Assembly (NCBI RefSeq): GCF_009765835.1
Contig: NZ_LMUS01000001.1
Location: 248,001-312,000, forward strand
Direction of reading: 5' to 3'
DNA: 64,000 nt
Source of the DNA: Granulicella sp. L56
Lineage (GTDB): Bacteria; Acidobacteriota; Terriglobia; Terriglobales; Acidobacteriaceae
Below, piece after piece: positions 26,422 to 32,895 of this stretch. Below the pieces are notes generated by a model, which worked only from the letters and a program-made list of their open reading frames with translations, did not search any database and had not been told where the DNA came from. Position numbers and translations under genes: made by a program. Numbering within the stretch: the stretch's first letter is position 1; each line of letters opens with the position of its first letter.

Positions 26422-27570
26422 ATGAAATCCACCGCTGCGCTCCTCTTATTTTGTAGTCTCGCTATCGGCGGAACCGCTCTCCTAAGAGCGCAGCAAACCG
26501 TGTCGCCCGAGGTGCAGGCCCTCTATCAACATGCGCGAACGGCACAGGCTGCTGACGATAATGCCGGCGCTGTCGCGGATTATCTGAAGATCCTCCGCCT
26601 CGATCCAAAACTAGGCGCGGCGTACAACAATCTAGGGCGGCTCTACTACAACATGGGACGCTACACCGATGCAATTCCTGTTCTCGTGCACGGGCTACGA
26701 GTAGATCCTTCCATGCATCCTGCTGAAATTATTCTTGGAGCAAGTTACTATCAAACGGGCTCGTTCGATAAAGCCATACTGTCCCTTGAAGCCGCACTCA
26801 ACGCTATGCCCGACGATCGTTTTGCTGGAATTACCCTGGTCCACGCCTTGGTAGCGCAGAACAATCTCGATGAGGCTGTCCAACAGCTTCGGCACCTTAT
26901 CGGCAACGACCCCAAAGATCAGGAGGCCTGGTACCTGCTTGGCAAGTTGCAGTTACAACTCTCTCAGCAGGCCTTCGAGCGCGTCCATGCCATTGACCCT
27001 GATTCGCCTCTAGCGCACGAGCTCTCCGGCGAGATCATGGAGAGCATGAAGAACACCCCCGGTGCTATCGCCGAATATAAGAAGGCCCTCGAAGTTGCAC
27101 CCACCGATGCAGGAGCGATGGAACATCTCGCGAATGCGTATTGGAGCGGAGGCGAGTGGACAGAAGCACGAGATAGCTTCGCGGCAATTCTTCAGCATGA
27201 CCCGAATAACTGCCTTGCTCATTGGAAGCTGGCAAACTCTCTCGACGAATTGAACACCTCACCCGCCGATGCATTGAAGCAGGTAGATGCTGCTCTTGCG
27301 ACGTGCCCTTCCCTCGCCCAGGCGCGTGTTGAGAGAGCGAAGATATTGTTGCGGCTAGGCAGGCCCGCTGATTCGCTGCCTGAGTTACTCACTGCTGAAA
27401 AAAGCGTCCCTGACGAACCCTCTATTCAGATCCTCTTGGCGAAAGCCTATAAGGCGCTCGGCGATTCCGCTCATGCCGCTGAAGCCGATGCAAAATTCAA
27501 GCAGTTGTTGCAGGCGGAGCACTCCAATGAAGAAAATCATGCCGCCGATGTCATTCGAGCCAACCAGTAA
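26422..27570 (+). CDS. Exported TPR-repeat protein
   Basis: A 382-residue protein with an N-terminal signal peptide (MKSTAALLLFCSLAIGG, cleavage near LRAQQ) followed by about eight to nine tetratricopeptide repeats; good examples are AAYNNLGRLYYNMGRYTDA, ILGASYYQTGSFDKAILSLEAAL and LANAYWSGGEWTEARDSFAAIL. TPR arrays are protein-binding scaffolds; in this phylum such periplasmic proteins often sit beside TonB-dependent receptors. It is separated from the receptor by a terminator, so it has its own transcription signal. Function is not predictable beyond protein interaction. Convergent with the LacI gene, 32 bases apart. Confidence 0.85.
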   Translation: MKSTAALLLFCSLAIGGTALLRAQQTVSPEVQALYQHARTAQAADDNAGAVADYLKILRLDPKLGAAYNNLGRLYYNMGRYTDAIPVLVHGLRVDPSMHPAEIILGASYYQTGSFDKAILSLEAALNAMPDDRFAGITLVHALVAQNNLDEAVQQLRHLIGNDPKDQEAWYLLGKLQLQLSQQAFERVHAIDPDSPLAHELSGEIMESMKNTPGAIAEYKKALEVAPTDAGAMEHLANAYWSGGEWTEARDSFAAILQHDPNNCLAHWKLANSLDELNTSPADALKQVDAALATCPSLAQARVERAKILLRLGRPADSLPELLTAEKSVPDEPSIQILLAKAYKALGDSAHAAEADAKFKQLLQAEHSNEENHAADVIRANQ

Positions 27571-27602
27571 GACGCTGCGGCGCTCGTTGTCGGCCACGCC
27601 TG

Positions 27603-28643
27603 TCACATCGTAGTCGAGTGGCAGCCACAGGATTCTCGAATAATAAGCTGCGTTGAAAAACGTATTGGATCGCCAACCACCGTCGAAACGGCTTCTGCAC
27701 TGTCATCCCGCATCCTGCGGAAGAGAAGTTCGGCAGCAGTGCGGCCCAGGTCGTCTATGGTCTGCTGCACGACGCTCATAGGCGGAGTAAGGCTATCGGC
27801 GAGATCGAAATCGTCGAAGCAAAGCATTGCTACCTGGCTGGGAATCGCGAGATGCAATGCACGGATTGCCTCCCAGGTGAATCGAGCTGCGAGGTTATTT
27901 GCCGCAAAGACCGCAATTCTCTCGCCTGCTGAACCGAGATGTTTCTTCAGACAGGTCTTTGCATCCTCCGCGCTTTCTACCTTATGGAGAAGTGGTTGAA
28001 GCCCAGCCTCGTTCATCGCCTGGGTATATCCATGCAGTCGCTCCCGAATGGGATATAGCTCCGGCTTAATATGAATACAAAGGACCTTGTCATAACCATG
28101 GGACAGCAGATGGGCTGTCCCAGCCTTTGCACCCTCAAGGTTTTCACTGATCACTGACGGAATGTTTGCTTCCTGAAGAGGGCGATCCAGGCCGACCACC
28201 GGGACCGTTATCGCCCTTAGCTCCTTATACAATTTCGTATTTTGGGACTGTGCCGACGACAGGATCAACCCGTCAATCCGGTGAAGAAGGAGTTGCTGCA
28301 GGTTCTCAAACTCAATGAGCGGATTATCGTGCGAGGCCATCACAATGAGAAGAGAGCCATACTTTCGCGCAACAATCTCAACCGCTTCGGCGCATTGGGA
28401 GAAAAACATGTCCGAGATGCTGGGAACGATCATTCCTATCATGCCGGAGGTGGCGCCTTTAAGGCTTCGAGCTATTCGATTGGGGCTGTAACTCAGATCG
28501 CTGATCGCTTGCTTGACGCGCCGGCTCGTCTCTTCGCTGACATGGATGTGACCATTTAGAACTCTTGAAACGGTTGCATTGCCTACCCCGGCCAAGCGGG
28601 CAACATCACTTAGCTTCGGGGTAGGGCGAAATACCTTTTTCAT
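27603..28643 (-). CDS. LacI-family transcriptional regulator
   Basis: A 346-residue regulator. The N-terminal helix-turn-helix and hinge are clear: KLSDVARLAGVGNATVSRVLNGH, then YSPNRIARSLKGATSGMIGMIVP. The rest is a periplasmic-binding-protein-like sugar-sensing domain (LFRRM near the C-terminus). Members repress sugar genes until an inducer binds. The palindrome at 22742-22759 in front of the TonB-dependent receptor has the right form for this protein; I infer that link from layout and motif only. It lies downstream of the large exported protein gene (168-base gap, same strand). The C-terminus has an unusual ESCGCHSTTM tail with two Cys. Confidence 0.93.
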   Translation of the reverse strand: MKKVFRPTPKLSDVARLAGVGNATVSRVLNGHIHVSEETSRRVKQAISDLSYSPNRIARSLKGATSGMIGMIVPSISDMFFSQCAEAVEIVARKYGSLLIVMASHDNPLIEFENLQQLLLHRIDGLILSSAQSQNTKLYKELRAITVPVVGLDRPLQEANIPSVISENLEGAKAGTAHLLSHGYDKVLCIHIKPELYPIRERLHGYTQAMNEAGLQPLLHKVESAEDAKTCLKKHLGSAGERIAVFAANNLAARFTWEAIRALHLAIPSQVAMLCFDDFDLADSLTPPMSVVQQTIDDLGRTAAELLFRRMRDDSAEAVSTVVGDPIRFSTQLIIRESCGCHSTTM

Positions 28644-28811
28644 TGTTATGGTTCCCTACAACTTCCTACGCATTCAGGATAGTTCAGGTTCCATTAATTA
28701 TGAGCACAAACTAAGAAGTAACTTCCTCAATATCTTTCTATTTGTAATGACGCGATAGATCAAACGTAACCAGAAAAGCTCTCGCGATTCCCATAATGGA
28801 AATTTTCTGAC

Positions 28812-31175
28812 TTAGCGGCAGCTATAGTCGACAGTAATCATTCCATGCCAAACCACGCCGGCCGTAATGTCGAAGCCTTTCGCGCTCTCATCTCCGCTTC
28901 CAATACCAAAGAAAGCCGAGCCACCATTCTGCGTAGCGGTACAGATAGTCCCGGCAGCCAACGGAATCTTCACGCTTGCAACGATTCCCGCAGGCGCGGG
29001 TGTCGCTGCGGCAAGCGTAATCCGTCCGCGATTGGAGGTACAGAGATATCCCCTGGCACATGCCGCACTGATTCCACGATTGCCAGATTCAGACATGACA
29101 GTAGCAGGCACTGATGAAGCGGAAGGATCATCCTTATCGAGTGGCTTGCCTGCAAGCAAAGAATTTGAATTAGCCGCTCCGTGTACGTCTCCCGAAGTAT
29201 GAGAATTGATGATGACCTGGCCATGCGAGTTCGTGATTGTTAGCACCTGGCCCGGCGATTTAGGGTCCTGTAGATCAATCTGCGTCGTCGTCAGCGGACC
29301 ATCCAGGCGTCCCGCAAACAGGTTGGCAGACATCTTCGGCACAGTAAAGTTTCCGTCCGCAGGATCGTATTGCATCGCACCATTCTGTAACTGGAACAAT
29401 CGGTAAGGGGCCTTATGGTCGCATCCTCTTGAGTCACATCCAATTGAAATCAACGTCCCGTTATTCATCGGAGCCGTCCTCAGATCTACGAGTTCGCGAT
29501 AAGGCCCTAGATAGGTATTCCATCGGATAGGCTCCAATGTTCCTCCGCAACCCTCGTAAAGCGAGCATGGGTTCATATTTTTCCATGTCGAGGGAAAGTA
29601 ATTTTCGCTCACGCCCGAACCACGAAATCCCCAGATGTCCCCGGACGAATTGGAGCCATTGGTGAGCGTATTTTGAGCCAGTTGCGTCATCCTCCCGTAC
29701 ATGGCGAAAGAAGGATTATGAGGGTTCTCAATCACATCTCCGGCGGCCCATTCCACCGAGTTGGGCTCGAGCGGAACGCCTCCTGCCGTTTGCGGTGCAA
29801 GAACTTCCGCTCCCGGATAAAGATGAAAGCTGTAGAAAGCAGGCGGAAGATCAATGGTGGCAGACTGGCTCGTTGCATCGGGGCCTGCCTGTGACCACTT
29901 CAGCGTGTGGTTGAGGTCGTCGTCGTAGCTTGGCTGATGAACAGTTCCATTGAAAGACGGATCGCTTGCATCCGCGATCACCACATCGGCAGCATGGTTG
30001 AAAATATAAGGCTGGTTCGCATAGCCAAAGCTTGCCGTCACAATGCCGTTCGATCTCGACAAGTTCTTGAGGATCACGGGAGCTCGATACACGTTCAGCC
30101 GAGATGTCTTCGTAACGCCCCTGATGTTCCATATATAGGCCAGATGGCTCGAATCCGTAGCTCCCACCACCTCATAGCTGGTACGAAACCCATCTCGCGC
30201 CAGGTTGCGGTCAAGGCTCAGATATTGGCCGCACATTCCTCCCTGCCACAGTGAGGTAGGATCGTTTGGGTCTTTCCCATTAGGATTTTTGTGGATGATC
30301 GTGACGTCCTGCAGACCCTTCCCTGCCGCGCCTACCTTTGTAACCAATACCTGTTCCGGATACCATCCGCCTGCCAGACAGGCTTTGCCTGTCACAAAAG
30401 AGCCGCGAAGCAGCCGCACGTTCGTTAGCGTAATCGTCTCAAGCGTATCTGCCGACTTGATGATTGGTATCACTGTGTCCACGATCCCGATCCCCGTTGA
30501 AGGAGGAAGCTTAACGGAGATAGGCATGATGTGGACCGATGTTCCCTCAACCAACGTCTCCGGCCCTGTCACAATACCGGAGATCGTTCCCTTGGACAGA
30601 TCCAGCATGTAGGCGCCGTCCGTGGTCGTCGGCTGCGATTGCGGGCCGTCGACAGAGCTCACAGGCAGCAGCGTTGTTCCAGGCGTAGCTCCCGCCGCGA
30701 CTTTTCCATGAAACCATCGGTCGGTCTCGCCGCCCTCGCGGGTATCCAGCGTAAAGCCCTCGTCGGACTGCGCTGTCACGCCTCCATCGGTGTAGGCGTA
30801 AATATACTGCGCAGCAAAATCGCCGGTCGCGTGTTTCACCGAATTGGAAACAGACATTTGGCCGATGCCGCGCGTATTGAAGGTCCCTTCTTCTACCGTT
30901 CCATGCTGCACAGACCAGCCGCCTGAATTGCCCCAGCTATACCCCGGCGAATTGAAATTATAAAAGTTGTAATGCCCAACCATGTCAAGAGGAGTAAACG
31001 TATCGAAGGTAAACCTCTGGATCGTAGATGCGGCATGGTGCAGATAATCGGTCACCGTATCGTGAAAGACCTCGTTCTTTGGCGGGGTTGCCCGAGCCGC
31101 GTCGGGGGCCTGTGCCATCGCACTGTAGCTCAGCATCGCGCCAGCCAATACACATATACATTTCACCAGTTTCAT
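28812..31175 (-). CDS. Large exported protein of unknown function
   Basis: A 787-residue protein with a signal peptide (MKLVKCICVLAGAMLSYSAMAQ). Start ATG 31175 has GAGGAG 7 bases upstream; an in-frame start at 31190 is less likely. The body is Gly/Asn/Thr/Ser-rich with many beta-prone segments and no catalytic motif I recognise. Visible features: an N-terminal FNFNSPGYSWGNSGGWSVQHG region resembling a beta-sandwich start, a Cys pair in CSLYEGCGG, another in GCDSRGCDHK, and a C-terminal cluster ACARGYLCTSNRGRITLAA. The pattern of repeated GQVLTITNSHGQVIINSHT-like phrases suggests a beta-helix or fibre-like part. It is upstream of the LacI gene and inside the carbohydrate locus, so a glycan-binding or surface role is possible, but I do not assign a function. 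Confidence 0.75.
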   Translation of the reverse strand: MKLVKCICVLAGAMLSYSAMAQAPDAARATPPKNEVFHDTVTDYLHHAASTIQRFTFDTFTPLDMVGHYNFYNFNSPGYSWGNSGGWSVQHGTVEEGTFNTRGIGQMSVSNSVKHATGDFAAQYIYAYTDGGVTAQSDEGFTLDTREGGETDRWFHGKVAAGATPGTTLLPVSSVDGPQSQPTTTDGAYMLDLSKGTISGIVTGPETLVEGTSVHIMPISVKLPPSTGIGIVDTVIPIIKSADTLETITLTNVRLLRGSFVTGKACLAGGWYPEQVLVTKVGAAGKGLQDVTIIHKNPNGKDPNDPTSLWQGGMCGQYLSLDRNLARDGFRTSYEVVGATDSSHLAYIWNIRGVTKTSRLNVYRAPVILKNLSRSNGIVTASFGYANQPYIFNHAADVVIADASDPSFNGTVHQPSYDDDLNHTLKWSQAGPDATSQSATIDLPPAFYSFHLYPGAEVLAPQTAGGVPLEPNSVEWAAGDVIENPHNPSFAMYGRMTQLAQNTLTNGSNSSGDIWGFRGSGVSENYFPSTWKNMNPCSLYEGCGGTLEPIRWNTYLGPYRELVDLRTAPMNNGTLISIGCDSRGCDHKAPYRLFQLQNGAMQYDPADGNFTVPKMSANLFAGRLDGPLTTTQIDLQDPKSPGQVLTITNSHGQVIINSHTSGDVHGAANSNSLLAGKPLDKDDPSASSVPATVMSESGNRGISAACARGYLCTSNRGRITLAAATPAPAGIVASVKIPLAAGTICTATQNGGSAFFGIGSGDESAKGFDITAGVVWHGMITVDYSCR

Positions 31176-31280
31176 GAATAGGCTCCTCAACAGCCATTTT
31201 ATTGGTCTACCGTTAGGATGCTGGTTCCGTATCGCTCCTCAAATTTTTCTGAGACTCTCGCTTCGTCGCAAGATCAGCCT

Positions 31281-31286
31281 TATAAT
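31281..31286 (+). promoter_or_regulatory. Consensus -10 (TATAAT) 9 bases before the HAD gene start
   Basis: A perfect TATAAT ends 8 bases before GTG 31295. If used, the mRNA would start at or next to the start codon (leaderless). No good -35 is visible. Confidence 0.35.
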
Positions 31287-31294
31287 CAGCCCCA

Positions 31295-32017
31295 GTGAGC
31301 CGCAAAGCCCAAACAGTCCGCCACCCGGCGAATCAGACTCTGCTCATCGATGCAGACGACACGCTGTGGGAGAACAACGTCTACTTCGAGCGGGCGATCG
31401 CCTCATTCATCTCTTATCTCGACCATCGAATCTATAGCGCCGAACAAGTCCGCGAGCGGCTCAACTGCGTCGAGCGAGCCACCATCGCCTCTCGTGGCTA
31501 TGGAGTAACCAGCTTTCGTCAGTCTCTCGTCACCTGCTTCGAGCAACTTACCGATCGCCCGATTACGCCAGATAAACACACCCGCATCGTCAGCTTCGCT
31601 CAATCCATCGCCGATCAGGAGATCGAGCTTCTTCCCCACGTAACCGAGACCCTTGCCGAGCTTGCCACGCGCCACCGTCTCATCCTCGTCACCAAGGGCG
31701 ACCACGCCGAGCAGACCGACAAGCTTCACCGCTCCGGCCTCGCTCCGCACTTCAGCGCCGTCGAGGTGCTGCCTGAAAAGCATCGCGCGGCTTACCGCAG
31801 CCTCTCCGCGCATCACGGCTGCGAGGGTTGCACCACATGGATGATCGGCAACAGCCCCAAGTCCGACATCAATCCCGCCTTTGCCGCTGGGCTCAATGCC
31901 ATCTTCATTCCGCATGACTTCACCTGGGCGCTCGAGCGCGAGAATATCGACCATCCGCCTGCTGACCGTCAGCTTCTCGAACTCGCCCATTTCGCAGACC
32001 TGACTCGCCATTTCTAG
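31295..32017 (+). CDS. HAD-family hydrolase
   Basis: A 240-residue haloacid-dehalogenase-superfamily protein. Motif I is LLIDADDTLWENN (nucleophile Asp and acid/base Asp in D-A-D-D-T), motif II is ILVTKGD, motif III the Lys of LPEKHRAAY and motif IV MIGNSPKSDINPAFAAGLNAIFI. A helical cap domain lies between motifs I and II. It probably dephosphorylates a small metabolite; the substrate is not predictable. Start is GTG 31295, with no Shine-Dalgarno; a TATAAT 9 bases upstream suggests a leaderless message. It is upstream of the Cys-rich peptide gene but about 100 bases away. Confidence 0.85.
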   Translation: MSRKAQTVRHPANQTLLIDADDTLWENNVYFERAIASFISYLDHRIYSAEQVRERLNCVERATIASRGYGVTSFRQSLVTCFEQLTDRPITPDKHTRIVSFAQSIADQEIELLPHVTETLAELATRHRLILVTKGDHAEQTDKLHRSGLAPHFSAVEVLPEKHRAAYRSLSAHHGCEGCTTWMIGNSPKSDINPAFAAGLNAIFIPHDFTWALERENIDHPPADRQLLELAHFADLTRHF

Positions 32018-32044
32018 CTCAATTCCCTTTTCCTGACATCAAAC

Positions 32045-32070
32045 TGTAAGATTTTCCAGCCTCATCCGTC
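32045..32070 (+). promoter_or_regulatory. Candidate ECF-type promoter for the Cys-rich peptide and sigma factor
   Basis: TGTAAG (32045-32050) and CGTC (32067-32070) with a 16-base spacer resemble the -35/-10 layout of several ECF promoters. A short inverted repeat CGGAC (32082-32086) / GTCCG (32093-32097) follows, just before the ribosome-binding site. Tentative. Confidence 0.3.
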
Positions 32071-32114
32071 AGCTACAGTGTCGGACATAACAGTCCGGCT
32101 AAAGGAGAATGGAA

Positions 32115-32189
32115 ATGAACACATCGATATGCCCTTGTGGAACGGATTGCCCCTGCGGATCTGGCTGCGCGTGCCCATCATCTAACTAA
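32115..32189 (+). CDS. 24-residue Cys-rich micropeptide (metallothionein-like)
   Basis: A very small gene: ATG 32115 with AAAGGAG (32101-32107) 7 bases upstream, ending TAA 32187-32189. Six of 24 residues are Cys, arranged as three CxC pairs with exact 3-residue spacers: CPC-GTD-CPC-GSG-CAC. Such spacing is what metal-thiolate clusters use, so binding of Cu(I), Zn or similar is a reasonable inference; it is cytosolic by lack of a signal. An upstream ATG at 32109 is in frame but too close to the ribosome-binding site. It lies 68 bases before the sigma factor whose own tail is Cys-rich, and a hairpin separates them. I know no named family for it. The strong ribosome-binding site and the regular pattern argue against chance. 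Confidence 0.65.
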   Translation: MNTSICPCGTDCPCGSGCACPSSN

Positions 32190-32204
32190 TCAACTCAACC
32201 ATGA

Positions 32205-32240
32205 TGGTGCGGCGTGCGGAGCAATTCTCACGCCGCACCA
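32205..32240 (+). other. Perfect 12-bp hairpin between micropeptide and sigma factor
   Basis: TGGTGCGGCGTG (32205-32216) pairs with CACGCCGCACCA (32229-32240), loop of 12 bases. It begins 15 bases after the peptide stop and ends directly at the sigma factor's GAAGGA. No T-run follows, so it more likely tunes mRNA processing or translation than ends transcription. Confidence 0.7.
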
Positions 32241-32257
32241 GAAGGATCAGTTCGATC

Positions 32258-32791
32258 ATGCAAACTGAAGCAATCGCCGGGCTCATCGACCAGAGAAAGC
32301 AATTTCTCCACTTCGTCGAAAACCGTGTCAGCTCGCACGCTATCGCCGAAGACATCATCCAGGCTGCGTACATCCGTGCCATGGAAAAATCCTCCACGCT
32401 TCACAAAGACGAGTCCGCCGTCGCGTGGTTTTACCGCATTCTGCGCAATGCCGTGATCGACCACTACCGCCATCGCGCCGCCGAAGACCGCGCATTGGAG
32501 CAGTGGGCCAAAGACCTCATCACGGAGACTCAACCCGACGCAATAACCCAGCAAATCGTCTGTCAATGCATCGACAATGTTCTCTCAACCCTCAAGCCCG
32601 CTTACAGCGAAATCATTCGCGAGGTCGATCTCGCGGAAAACTCCATCGACTCGTTCGCCAGGAAGTCGGGAATCACTCCCGCGAATGCGTCTGTCCGCGC
32701 CCATCGCGCCCGTCAGGCGCTCAAAAAGCAGCTCATACAGACTTGCCGCACCTGCGCCAAGCACGGCTGCATCGACTGCACCTGCCCCTGA
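32258..32791 (+). CDS. ECF-type RNA polymerase sigma factor with Cys-rich C-terminus
   Basis: A 177-residue sigma-70-family protein of ECF size. Region 2 is FLHFVENRVSSHAIAEDIIQAAYIRAM to VAWFYRILRNAVIDHYRH; region 4 is VLSTLKPAYSEIIREVDLAENSIDSFARKSG followed by the HTH ITPANASVRAHRARQALKKQL. Right after it comes a tail C-RT-C-AKHG-C-ID-C-T-C-P, five Cys and one His in 15 residues. ECF factors of the CorE kind carry a Cys-rich C-terminal domain that senses metal directly, without an anti-sigma factor. No anti-sigma gene is visible here. Start ATG 32258 follows AAGGAT by 10 bases; ATGs at 32201/32204 lie inside the hairpin. Likely regulated by metal and perhaps self-activating; which metal is unknown. 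Confidence 0.85.
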   Translation: MQTEAIAGLIDQRKQFLHFVENRVSSHAIAEDIIQAAYIRAMEKSSTLHKDESAVAWFYRILRNAVIDHYRHRAAEDRALEQWAKDLITETQPDAITQQIVCQCIDNVLSTLKPAYSEIIREVDLAENSIDSFARKSGITPANASVRAHRARQALKKQLIQTCRTCAKHGCIDCTCP

Positions 32792-32895
32792 ATCTGCTCC
32801 TCCCCCTCCGTTTCACCCGCAAAATCCCACACATTTGCCTCTTAACAATATCCGCGGGAAACTCCCTGTAACATTGAACGAGAAGTGAGAGGTGT

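Noticed and set aside
28644..28811. A second LacI-type operator in front of the LacI gene
   Set aside because: GGTTCC and GGAA-like half-sites occur but no palindrome with central CG could be found.
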